Shown: piece by piece, positions 7,547-15,743 of the stretch
Numbering within the stretch: position 1 is the first letter of the stretch
Layout: the number at the start of each line of letters is the position of its first letter
NCBI GenBank assembly: GCA_013298985.1
Contig: JAAFJS010000039.1
Span: forward strand, 1-32,042
Source: Cytophagales bacterium
GTDB lineage: Bacteria; Bacteroidota; Bacteroidia; Cytophagales; Thermoflexibacteraceae
Length of the DNA: 32,042 bases
Direction: 5' to 3'
Made by a program: the position numbers and the translations under genes
The notes under the pieces: model-generated
Databases searched by the model: none
The model's input: only the letters and a program-made list of their open reading frames with translations
Told to the model about the DNA's origin: nothing

Positions 7547-8366
7547 ATTTTCTGAGCTAAAACAGCGCGTCATTGCGGGCATTATTGGTGTAATTATTAT
7601 TTTATTTTGTACTTCTTATAACGAATGGACTTATTTTGGGCTTTTTTTCCTGATTTGTATGTTCACGCAGTTAGAGTTTTACAAACTGCTTGGCATCGAG
7701 GGCAACCTGCCTTTGCGCTATTTTGGCACTTTTAGCGGTCAATTTATTTTTACACTCACTTTTTTGGTGGAAAAATACGATTTGAGTAACGATTATTATG
7801 TGCTGATTTGGATATTAGTTTCTGGTGTTTATTTCATCAAACTCTACGAATACATCAGGCGCGACTTGCAACCTTTGGTCAATATTGCCTTTACTTTTTT
7901 GGGAATTATCTATGTAGCAGTGCCTTTTGCACTTTTTAATCACATTATATTTCTGAACCAGCATTACAGTTACCAAATCATCATTGGTGCCTTGCTCATC
8001 ATTTGGGCAAGCGATACAGGCGCGTATTTCGCGGGGCGCAGGTTTGGCAAAAGCAAACTTTTTTTCAAGATTTCCCCTAAAAAAACGTGGGAAGGGAGCA
8101 TTGGAGGGACATTGCTCGCCTTGGTCGTGAGCTATGTTTTGTCCATCTATTTCAAAGATTTGAACCTCTGGAAATGGCTTTCCATTGCCGTAGTTATCGT
8201 AGTTACAGGCACTTACGGCGATTTGGTCGAATCTCTTTTCAAGCGCAGTATCCGCATCAAAGACTCTGGTGATGCCATTCCTGGACATGGCGGATTTTTA
8301 GACAGGTTTGATAGTTTATTGCTTTCATCACCTTTTATTGTGGCTTTTGTGAAGTTATTGGGGTAA
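7527..8366 (+). CDS. cdsA: Phosphatidate cytidylyltransferase CdsA
   Basis: CDP-diacylglycerol synthase, 279 residues, which makes CDP-diacylglycerol from CTP and phosphatidate at the inner membrane, the branch point for bacterial phospholipids. It shows about seven to eight hydrophobic segments. The hallmark cytidylyltransferase signature is at residues about 233-263: SLFKRSIRIKDSGDAIPGHG followed by GFLDRFDSLL. The acidic SDTGAYFAGRRFGK and SPKKTWEGSIGG motifs near the middle are also conserved. It overlaps the preceding small gene by 20 bases. The downstream spacer holds a heptamer repeat tract instead of an obvious terminator, and the next gene converges from the other strand. Confidence 0.96.
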   Translation: MIWNLNKFSELKQRVIAGIIGVIIILFCTSYNEWTYFGLFFLICMFTQLEFYKLLGIEGNLPLRYFGTFSGQFIFTLTFLVEKYDLSNDYYVLIWILVSGVYFIKLYEYIRRDLQPLVNIAFTFLGIIYVAVPFALFNHIIFLNQHYSYQIIIGALLIIWASDTGAYFAGRRFGKSKLFFKISPKKTWEGSIGGTLLALVVSYVLSIYFKDLNLWKWLSIAVVIVVTGTYGDLVESLFKRSIRIKDSGDAIPGHGGFLDRFDSLLLSSPFIVAFVKLLG

Positions 8367-8373
8367 TAATGCA

Positions 8374-8525
8374 GTTATGAGTTATGAGTTATGAGTTATG
8401 AAAATTATGAGTTATAAATGATGAATTAATCGCAGCAGCGAACCGCACAAATATCTCATAACCAATGTTTTATGCAACAAATATAACATAAATTAATTTT
8501 GTGTAGTTACTTAATTGCTTATGCG
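8374..8525. repeat. Heptamer tract plus GCAGCAGCGAACCG dispersed repeat, copy B
   Basis: Four perfect GTTATGA heptamers (8374-8401) are followed by decayed units. Then comes GATGAATTAATCGCAGCAGC with the core GCAGCAGCGAACCG at 8432-8445, and a tail including AAATTAATTTTGTGTAG and GCTTATGCG. It fills almost the whole spacer between the convergent cdsA and helicase genes. Confidence 0.75.
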
Positions 8526-11500
8526 TTAAAACAAATGGCTCAAAAAGGCATTTTTGTCTTTTGCCAGCCACCAATCTCTGCTGTAAATTCGCCGAAAATC
8601 CCAGCCCTTCCGTTCCAATAAACGAGGCAGGTAAACATGGCTTTCTTTGGCAGAAAAAGCCTCATAATATAGATTGTCGTCAGTCAAAATCAGGCGCAAG
8701 GCAGGCGAGATTTCCATGCCTGACCGCACTCGAATCGCCAAATCTGCAAAAGGTATATTTTCTAAAAAATGGTCTGTGGCTACTTTTTGCGTTTCTGATG
8801 CTGTTGTTTGTGTCCTCACAAAAAACTCTTTCTTCAGTTTTTCCTTCAAGTACCAATCCAAATTTTGCTTGGATAGCGCGGGCAACACAGGCTGATACTT
8901 GCCCTGAGATACTTCTAAGGCATATTCCAAGTATTTTTTCAGGATTTTTGCGCCCTCATTGGTCAGGTCTTCCACTTTTAGCTGATGTGGAAAAATACTA
9001 CTCACCACCACGATTTTTTCACGCGCACGCGTAATGGCTACATTCATTCTATTTTCACCACCTTGGAAATTGAGGCTACCAAACTGCATTTTCATACGCC
9101 CACGTGCATCAGGCGCGTAAGTCGTCGAGAAAATGATAATGTCGCGCTCATCTCCTTGCACATTTTCTATATTTTTGATGAAAAGCGAAGGCGGCAAAGC
9201 AACTTTTTCCTCGTCCAGTAAGTCTTGAATCAGTAATTGTTGCTTGTAATTAAAAGTAATAACGCCAATGTCTTTTTTGTCTTTTTCCAAGAACTGTTTG
9301 ATGACTTTGACAACTTCTAAAGCCTCTATTTCATTTGTATTTTTCTCCCAAACACCTGCTACTTTAAGATAAGAAATAGTAGGTTCTTTATTGATAAAAT
9401 CTATATAATCAGGCAAAAGTTTTAGTTTGTTATCATAAAAATATTGATTAGAAAAATCTATCAAGTCCAAAGACTTACTTCGGTAATGCCCTGTAAGTGA
9501 AGTAATTGGCAAAAATTGCTTGCCCAAATCCAATAAAGACTCCGTTTCCAGCGCGACATTACCCTCGTCCTCGTCCAAATCTTCTTCCCAGCGAATATGG
9601 TATAAGTCATTAGGTGCTAACTGTTTATCATCTCCCACCACCACGATTTGCTTCCCGCGATACATAGAAGGAATCCCTTTTTCGGCAAAACATTGAGAGG
9701 CTTCATCAAAAATCACCAAATCAAATACTGTATCCATCTGAAAAATAGCAGAAACTGTTTCGGGAGAGCATAACCAGCAGGGAATCAGCTTAAAAACCTC
9801 GTCTTTGAAATGCTGAATTAACTTTCTCAATGCCCAGGCATTGCGTTTTTTATTGACCTGATGTTTGAGTTCGCGATAAGAAACCAAATTTTTTAAACGA
9901 TTGTATTCCAATTCTTTACACGCAGATTCATACGCGCGGACAAGTAAAATTTCTTCACTAATTTTTTCTTTTTCTTGGATTGCTTTTTGCAAACTTTTTT
10001 CTATTTGCTCAAACTTGGGCGTGGAAACTGATTTGAGAATTGGGTATTGTTTTTCAATATATTCTATCCATGCCAAGCGCAAGCTGTTATCAAAAGTAAT
10101 TGATAATGAATAAGATAACTCAATATTTATTTTATCCTGTGCCAAAATTAATTGTTCCGCTGCCGTTGTCAGTGTCTTCACTGACAACTCTTTCAACTTT
10201 TCAATGATAGCTAACTGCGCCTCGGTCATTGATTTTTTGAGCTGGTCAAACTCACAAATCAAATCAAAATCACGATTTAGTACAACTTTCCACTCTTCTC
10301 TCAAATTGTCTTTTTCCCAGTATTTCAAAATTTGTTTTTCAGTCAAATATTTTCGCCAAGATTTGTACTTTTCAAAGAGAGCCAAGTTAAGTGAAGTATA
10401 TTTTTCAAACTCATTGCTTAATGTTTGGTAATCTGATAAAAATAGATTTTTGAGGAAAGAGGCTGTGTTTTTTAAAGATGATGTTTTTAAGATTTTATGG
10501 AGTTTTTTATAAATCTTCATTGCCGTTTTATAATCTGCAAACCAAACATCAAAATCCTGTTTTTCAAGGGTTTGCGGCACTTCCAGCACCCAGTCGTTCA
10601 GTATCACTCTGCTTTCTAATTCTTCTATGGGCTTGCTTATCAAGTTTTCACCCGTAATAAGCTCATTTCTAAGGTCTTCCAAATGAATCCTTTTGTAAAT
10701 TTTTTGGAGTAAGGGCAACACATCTTCCTTTAAATGAAGTCCATTATTTTCTGCTAAGACTTTTAATAATTTGTATTCCTTTGAAAAATAATATTTTAAG
10801 TTTTCAAAAAAAGAGGTTTGTATTATTCTATATTTTTCTAATTCATTTTTATAAAAACTTAAAGATTCGGTACTTAGCGTCTTTTCCAATGCACCAGAAA
10901 GAAAGGCATTGTTGATTTTTTTCTCCATCTCGCCTAACCATTCCAACTTGTTTTTGTCATATTTCAGACTCACTTGGAAAAACTTGAAAATGGCAGGATT
11001 AGCCAATTCATTGATGATTTGTTGCAGTGCTTTCCAGTTTCCGTAAAAGTTTTCAGCATCTATTGGCGTGAAATTATTGGGTACTTTGCTAACATTTTGA
11101 GCAATGAAGGCAGATTCATCGCGTATTTCTTGGATTGCATTTTGTATTTTCTCCAAATCCTCACCTGAGAAATGTGCAAAAGAAACCCTGTCAAGCCATT
11201 CATAATCAAGTGTTTCTAAGACTTTTGCATATTTTTCGTACAAATCAAGTTTGTCTAAAAAATCTTGATGAGAACTAAAAGTTTTGAAATGAAAACCGTT
11301 ACCAAGTGTTTCTACTGCGGGCAGGGCAATATGAGGTTCGTTTTTATCACTGGTAAGATAGAGTTCTTTGACTGACAAACCGCACTCCGAAGTATCAAAA
11401 AGGGCGTTTTTGAAGTCTTCTAAGGTTTTGGTGTGTTGCTCGATTTGGCGATTTAGTTGTAAGAATTTTTCTTCGTAATGCAGTGCTTCCAAGCTGATTT

Positions 11501-12713
11501 TTTGCTCAGATTTTTCATATACTTTTTCAATTTGCTGATTGATTTGAGTATAGATGTTTTTCTTATCATGCTGAAAATCATGGACTAAGGCTGTGAAATG
11601 ATGTACTTGCTTTTCACTTAATCGCTGATGCACCACGTCCAACGCGGCTTTCTTTTGGCAAACGACCAAGACTGTTTTCCCATTGGCAATGCTGTCAGCC
11701 ACTAAGTTACAGATTAACTGCGACTTACCTGTACCTGGCGGACCCTGAATAACGATAGATTGCCCACTTTTGATAGCTTGGAGGGCTTTTTCTTGGGAAG
11801 CGTCAAGTGGGTAAGGGTAGATATGCCCCACCCCTGCCCCTCCCCAAAGGAGAGGGGGTTGAGATTGCCCCAGACCACCAGTCGTTTGTGAGGACACAAA
11901 TAACGGCGAGGGGGTTTGAGTTGTTTGTGAGGTGTCTTTCAACAAAAAATCGTAATCAGGCGCAAGGTAAGAATCCGCCTGTGGGAAAATGCCCAAAACG
12001 GCTTGCGGCTCTAATTTTAACTTGCCCGTTTGATGAAAAAGGTCAAACTCACTTTTGCCTTGTTTGGTAAAATATTGTAAAGTGTCTGTAAAATTTTCAG
12101 GATTAAAGTTAATCTCTAAGTTGTTCGTTTGCAAGTATTTATAAAGTACAGTGCGAAACTGGCGACTGTCTTTGCGCGCAGTTGTCCATTCAGGATTTTC
12201 AAAATCTTGGTCTAAAAAATCTTCTGAAAATTGAATTTTATTGAAAAAATTGTACGCCAATAAAAATGTTTTATTGAATGTGATGCTCTCATTATCACGT
12301 AGTTGCAAATGCCAATTATTGTTTTCTAAGAGAATCTCGACAGGAAAAAAGAGCAATGGGCAGCGTATCAGCGTATCGTCCAGCAGCTTGCCTGTGATGA
12401 TAGGATAGCCCACAAACAAATTTTTTGCGCCATTTTCTTCTTGGACAAAGCGGTCAGTGCGTTGGATATTTTTGAGTATGGGGCTGGCTTGATTGGCAAA
12501 TTTATCTCGGCTATCCACTTGTGAGCAAATGAAGGTCTTGGAAACACCTTTGATGAGATTTTCAATAATGGAAAAAGAAGGCTTATCATTCAGAAAATCA
12601 AGCTGATGTATGTCCAAAAAATTTCTTTGGGACAGCGAAAGCAACAGCAAAGATTTGTTGCGATTGGTGAGATTGGTTAGGCGTTTTTGATATGTTTTGA
12701 GAATATTTGCCAA
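8526..12713 (-). CDS. Large SF1 helicase with nuclease-like C-terminus (DUF4011-helicase-Vsr-like; candidate defence protein)
   Basis: A 1395-residue superfamily 1 helicase of the Dna2/Upf1 branch. The N-terminus (KTYQKRLTNLTNRNKSLLLL) resembles the DUF4011 type. Motif I (VIQGPPGTGKSQLI) is near residue 323. After a helical, probably coiled-coil insert of about 650 residues come motif II (LVIFDEASQCF, ~1003), motif III (IVVVGDDKQLAP, ~1024), motif V (ENVQGDERDIIIFSTTYA, ~1187) and motif VI (RMNVAITRAREKIVVVSS, ~1228). The last 90 residues (FADLAIRVRSGM, LRLILTDDNLYYEAFSAKES, LLERKGWDFRRIYSRDWW) resemble the Vsr/MTES_1575 restriction-endonuclease-like domain; conservation of its catalytic residues is uncertain. 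Single proteins of this architecture are known in anti-phage defence, so that role is inferred. The start is TTG (12711-12713): an in-frame stop lies 30 bases upstream and no ATG follows for hundreds of codons. A G-rich repeat sits in frame at residues 281-298. Confidence 0.85.
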   Translation of the reverse strand: MANILKTYQKRLTNLTNRNKSLLLLSLSQRNFLDIHQLDFLNDKPSFSIIENLIKGVSKTFICSQVDSRDKFANQASPILKNIQRTDRFVQEENGAKNLFVGYPIITGKLLDDTLIRCPLLFFPVEILLENNNWHLQLRDNESITFNKTFLLAYNFFNKIQFSEDFLDQDFENPEWTTARKDSRQFRTVLYKYLQTNNLEINFNPENFTDTLQYFTKQGKSEFDLFHQTGKLKLEPQAVLGIFPQADSYLAPDYDFLLKDTSQTTQTPSPLFVSSQTTGGLGQSQPPLLWGGAGVGHIYPYPLDASQEKALQAIKSGQSIVIQGPPGTGKSQLICNLVADSIANGKTVLVVCQKKAALDVVHQRLSEKQVHHFTALVHDFQHDKKNIYTQINQQIEKVYEKSEQKISLEALHYEEKFLQLNRQIEQHTKTLEDFKNALFDTSECGLSVKELYLTSDKNEPHIALPAVETLGNGFHFKTFSSHQDFLDKLDLYEKYAKVLETLDYEWLDRVSFAHFSGEDLEKIQNAIQEIRDESAFIAQNVSKVPNNFTPIDAENFYGNWKALQQIINELANPAIFKFFQVSLKYDKNKLEWLGEMEKKINNAFLSGALEKTLSTESLSFYKNELEKYRIIQTSFFENLKYYFSKEYKLLKVLAENNGLHLKEDVLPLLQKIYKRIHLEDLRNELITGENLISKPIEELESRVILNDWVLEVPQTLEKQDFDVWFADYKTAMKIYKKLHKILKTSSLKNTASFLKNLFLSDYQTLSNEFEKYTSLNLALFEKYKSWRKYLTEKQILKYWEKDNLREEWKVVLNRDFDLICEFDQLKKSMTEAQLAIIEKLKELSVKTLTTAAEQLILAQDKINIELSYSLSITFDNSLRLAWIEYIEKQYPILKSVSTPKFEQIEKSLQKAIQEKEKISEEILLVRAYESACKELEYNRLKNLVSYRELKHQVNKKRNAWALRKLIQHFKDEVFKLIPCWLCSPETVSAIFQMDTVFDLVIFDEASQCFAEKGIPSMYRGKQIVVVGDDKQLAPNDLYHIRWEEDLDEDEGNVALETESLLDLGKQFLPITSLTGHYRSKSLDLIDFSNQYFYDNKLKLLPDYIDFINKEPTISYLKVAGVWEKNTNEIEALEVVKVIKQFLEKDKKDIGVITFNYKQQLLIQDLLDEEKVALPPSLFIKNIENVQGDERDIIIFSTTYAPDARGRMKMQFGSLNFQGGENRMNVAITRAREKIVVVSSIFPHQLKVEDLTNEGAKILKKYLEYALEVSQGKYQPVLPALSKQNLDWYLKEKLKKEFFVRTQTTASETQKVATDHFLENIPFADLAIRVRSGMEISPALRLILTDDNLYYEAFSAKESHVYLPRLLERKGWDFRRIYSRDWWLAKDKNAFLSHLF
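11826..11858 (-). repeat. G-rich palindromic repeat inserted in frame in the helicase gene
   Basis: On the coding strand it reads CCCCCTCTCCTTTGGGGAGG followed by GGCAGGGGTGGGG, translated as PPLLWGGAGVG. The palindromic core is CCTCTCCTTTGGGGAGG-like. A related sequence is at 4714-4740 inside the MITE-like element. It lies in a low-complexity linker (SPLFVSSQTTGGLGQSQ before it) just ahead of the Walker A motif, where it can be tolerated. Confidence 0.7.
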
Positions 12714-12754
12714 GAATTGTATTTTTTTGCCGCTAATTTACATAATTTTTGATT

Positions 12755-12816
12755 GTAAAATGCAACGATTGTCAAGGTCTATGACCATTGACAACGTTGC
12801 AATCTTTGCATTTTAC
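12755..12816. repeat. 62-bp imperfect palindrome between TonB receptor gene and helicase gene
   Basis: The left arm 12755-12779 contains GTAAAATGC and TTGTCAAGGTC. The right arm 12783-12816 contains GACCATTGACAA and GCATTTTAC. The inner stem (11 pairs, one bulge) closes on a 3-base loop, and the outer ends also pair. The palindrome overlaps the stop codon of the receptor gene and could stop its transcript, but no clear T-run follows on that strand. Confidence 0.6.
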
Positions 12817-15068
12817 CTGAACAAATTGTACCTCACCCCCAAAAAGCCGCGAATCCCTTGCATGGGCGCGTACATATAGGTAGGGTCAAAGGTGTAACCG
12901 TTTGGATTATTTACGTCAATTTGTCTGTCGAAAGGGTCAAAAGCGCGCAAAATTACGTCTTCGCGGGGCATGAAGTTAAGCAAATTTTTTACACCGCCAT
13001 AGAGTTGGAAACCACTTGGAAATGTTTTAGTTAGCTGAATATTTTGGACGCTATACCAAGGCGAATGGTCTGGGCGATAATCGTCAGGCACGACGGGCAG
13101 GGGCATCGGGCTGTAAAAATTTCCCGTCCAATCTATCGTAATTTGCGGTTTGCCAAATGTGTAACCTGCTGTAAATGTGCCTGAAAAAGGAGAAGCCAAC
13201 ACCTGAGCCATTCTTTGGTCATTTTCTACTTGATAAACGTCCATGAGGGTTGCCCCAAGGTTGATTTTGAGTGGAAAAGTAAAAACAAAATCCGTATTTA
13301 ACGAAATTCCTTTGGAAATCGCATACCCATCGAGGTTGTCGTAAATGATTTTATTGGCATCAGTGAAATAATCTGCCACGATTTTATTGTTGAAATAGGT
13401 ATAAAAAGTGCTAAAATCAAAAGAAAGCAAACCTGCATTGGTATTGATAAATTTCTGAAAATTCAGGTTTACATTCCACGAACGTTCGGGGTTAAGTGCC
13501 TCTCTGATAACGACTTGCCTTGCGCCAGTGAGCGCAGCATGGTCTTCTGTAAACAGATTGACCACCCTAAATCCATTGCCATAACTGATTCTGAGGATAT
13601 TATCTTTGTTTAGCGTCAGCTTGTAGTTGGCGCGTGGCGAAAATACGTTTCCATGTCGGGGGTGGTGGTCGTAGCGTGCGCCCAAAAGTAGTTTTTGATT
13701 TTTTGCCAACGTGATTTCATCTTGGACAAAAACGCCAGGAAGCGCAATATTGTCAGGCTTGTTGTAGCCTTGCTCGTCTGCGGTCGCAGGTGAATTGTCA
13801 TCATAAAAAGTATAACGGAGTGCCGAGCCAAATAATAAATCATGTCTTTTTCCTAATTTTTTATCCCAAGTAAGTTGCCCGAAAGCTACTTTTTGGTTGG
13901 CAATATAAACCGTAGTTCCGTAGCGAGAATCTTGGTCGTGGTTATTAAAAGAATAAGAAAACATCACTTTTTCTTTGTTGAAAGGCAGTTGGTATGCGCC
14001 AATGAGTTCGAAACGCTTGGTAAAAATGCTCTCTCCATAGATTTCATCGCCGCCCCTAAACTCGCGTTTCCATGAAGTTTGCCCACCCCAACGGTCTTCG
14101 TAGAGATAACGCAACGCCAAACTTGCGATTCTGTTATTTTTTCTTTCAAAATTCCATTTATTAAAAATAGAAATTCGGTTTTGTAGGGTTATATCAGTGA
14201 AACCGTCTTTGTTTTTATCCCATATTGTGTTGAAATTAAAATAGTTAGCACTCAAAATACTACTTGCCTTACCCACCTTAAATTTGGTTGCCAAATCTGC
14301 GCTGTACTCGCCGTAGGAAGTTCCAAAAACGTCCAAAGTGAGGTTTGCGGCTTTGCTGGGGGCTTTGGTGATGATATTGATAAGCCCAGCGACTGCCTCT
14401 GAGCCGTAGAGGGTGGAGGCAGGACCTTTGACGATTTCTATGCGTTCTATCATGCTATTGGGGATACCGTTTAGTCCATAAACTGTTGCTAATGAGCTTA
14501 CTATAGGCATTCCGTCAATCAATATCATCGTATACGCGCCTTCCATGCCGTTTATGTGAATATCGCCAGTGTTGCAAACGCTACAATTTAGCTGCGGTTT
14601 TACGCCATTGACGAGTTGCAATGCCTCAAAAATATTGGGTGTGGGGTTTTTCTTGAAAAAAACAGGCGTGAAAACTTCCACAGGTACAGGACTTTCTGAA
14701 ATAAAACTTTCCTTCATCGTGCCTGTAACGACGACTTCTTTGAGTTCGGACAAATCTTCCTCCAAATTGGTATTCATGGTCAGCGTTTTTGTCCCTGAAA
14801 CATTGATAGAAGCCCTCGAAGTCTTGTAGCCAATGCCCGAAAACTGAATTTCGTACTTGCCCGCGGGTACATTCATGATTTTGTAATAGCCTAATGTATC
14901 GGTACTTGCGCCAAAAGAAGTCCCTACAAGTGCCACATTGACAAACTCCACAGGCTTGCCCGACGAAAGTACGCGACCTTTGACCGTACTTTGTGAAAAA
15001 ACGAAGGAAGCAGAGAACAAAAAAGTAAAAAGCAAAAAATGTATTTTTATAAAGTCAAAGTTTCTCAT
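12813..15068 (-). CDS. TonB-dependent outer-membrane receptor
   Basis: A 751-residue outer-membrane transporter driven by TonB. Residues 1-26 are a signal peptide (FLLFTFLFSASFVFSQ). Residues about 27-105 are a carboxypeptidase-regulatory-like beta domain (STVKGRVLSSGKPVEFVNVA). A TonB-box-like EVVVTGT follows, then a plug domain (PNIFEALQLVNGVKPQ, MILIDGMPIV, NSMIERIEIVKGPASTLYGS and EAVAGLINIITK). The remainder is a 22-strand-type barrel ending in the aromatic YNLFR. An unusual CSVC pair lies in the plug near residue 162 (QLNCSVCNTGDIHINGMEG), a feature I associate with receptors in metal-related loci. No SusD-like partner is adjacent, which argues against glycan uptake. The gene upstream encodes a His-rich membrane protein; together they suggest metal import. 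The substrate remains inference. Confidence 0.93.
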   Translation of the reverse strand: MRNFDFIKIHFLLFTFLFSASFVFSQSTVKGRVLSSGKPVEFVNVALVGTSFGASTDTLGYYKIMNVPAGKYEIQFSGIGYKTSRASINVSGTKTLTMNTNLEEDLSELKEVVVTGTMKESFISESPVPVEVFTPVFFKKNPTPNIFEALQLVNGVKPQLNCSVCNTGDIHINGMEGAYTMILIDGMPIVSSLATVYGLNGIPNSMIERIEIVKGPASTLYGSEAVAGLINIITKAPSKAANLTLDVFGTSYGEYSADLATKFKVGKASSILSANYFNFNTIWDKNKDGFTDITLQNRISIFNKWNFERKNNRIASLALRYLYEDRWGGQTSWKREFRGGDEIYGESIFTKRFELIGAYQLPFNKEKVMFSYSFNNHDQDSRYGTTVYIANQKVAFGQLTWDKKLGKRHDLLFGSALRYTFYDDNSPATADEQGYNKPDNIALPGVFVQDEITLAKNQKLLLGARYDHHPRHGNVFSPRANYKLTLNKDNILRISYGNGFRVVNLFTEDHAALTGARQVVIREALNPERSWNVNLNFQKFINTNAGLLSFDFSTFYTYFNNKIVADYFTDANKIIYDNLDGYAISKGISLNTDFVFTFPLKINLGATLMDVYQVENDQRMAQVLASPFSGTFTAGYTFGKPQITIDWTGNFYSPMPLPVVPDDYRPDHSPWYSVQNIQLTKTFPSGFQLYGGVKNLLNFMPREDVILRAFDPFDRQIDVNNPNGYTFDPTYMYAPMQGIRGFLGVRYNLFR

Positions 15069-15187
15069 AATTTCTTGATGACTGAAAAGTAAAAAAATGC
15101 AGAAATAAATGTCATAAACTCCATAGACGCGCAGTCAAATGGATATGACATAAAAAATGGGTGATATGTTGGATACATTAGAAAAAC

Positions 15188-15553
15188 TTACGTACAAGGA
15201 GGTGCGCGCACAGGAAGTAATGAAAAAAGAACTGAATAGGGAATAACATAAGCAAAAAATGTATTTTCTTTCTTGTGAAAAACAAATGAGATAAATGAAA
15301 AATAAAGCGCGGCAGTCAGGACAACAAGTGGATTGGAAAGCAAATCGAGCAGTGTCAATTCCGAATTGCTGTGGCTGTGGTCTGGGAAAGGATTATCCGA
15401 AGAAGATTTTTTGTAGGGGTGCGCGTGCCAGATGATTTTTCCGTTTGCCAGCTTATGTCCATGCCAATACACAAAATTGTTGGAGAGGATAGCTCCCCAG
15501 CAAAAGAGTAATAAAATGGCTACATATTTTTTATTTTTCTGGAAAAAGAGCAT
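15188..15553 (-). CDS. Small His-rich membrane protein (putative metal-locus protein)
   Basis: A 121-residue protein with two hydrophobic segments: residues 9-26 (KYVAILLLFCWGAILSNN) and about 73-93 (NPLVVLTAALYFSFISFVF). Between them is a histidine-rich loop (YWHGHKLANGKIIWHAHPYK, then PFPDHSHSNSE) with seven histidines that could bind metal ions on the periplasmic side. The C-terminus ends LFSLLPVRAPPCT, an Arg-Ala-Pro-Pro end that I recognise from similar small Bacteroidota proteins near TonB receptors. It lies 119 bases upstream of the TonB receptor gene on the same strand, so the two are probably co-transcribed. A 6-bp inverted repeat TTTAGTCAAAACTAAA at 15635-15650 in its leader could be an operator. 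No named function is known to me. Confidence 0.75.
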   Translation of the reverse strand: MLFFQKNKKYVAILLLFCWGAILSNNFVYWHGHKLANGKIIWHAHPYKKSSSDNPFPDHSHSNSELTLLDLLSNPLVVLTAALYFSFISFVFHKKENTFFAYVIPYSVLFSLLPVRAPPCT

Positions 15554-15670
15554 GATTATTTACAAAAAAAATGGCAAACAGGTTTTTTTAATTTTTGCTT
15601 CTTCAAATAAAAATTTAGTATTCAAAAAATTTAATTTAGTCAAAACTAAAAAAATAATTCATATTTATTA

Positions 15671-15686
15671 AACCTAAAAATAGGTT
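15671..15686 (-). terminator. Weak hairpin downstream of the HI0933-type gene
   Basis: AACCTA and TAGGTT form a 6-bp stem with a 4-base loop, 58 bases past the stop of the flavoprotein gene. The stem is AT-rich and no long T-run follows, so terminator activity is only possible. Confidence 0.3.
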
Positions 15687-15743
15687 AAAAAGTTTCAACA
15701 ATTTCAGGTATTTTCCCAATTTTCTTTTCATCACACTTACCAA

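Noticed and set aside
8805-8830. TTTGTGTCCTCACAAA palindrome, also found inverted near 11885-11900, as a repeat element
   Set aside because: Both matches are inside the helicase coding sequence and short. They may be chance or a by-product of similar codons (QTT), so they are not listed as repeats.
15069-15187. Promoter or riboswitch between the His-rich gene and the TonB receptor gene
   Set aside because: Only a weak imperfect stem (TGTCAT / ATGACA) is visible. No known riboswitch pattern or TAnnTTTG element was found.
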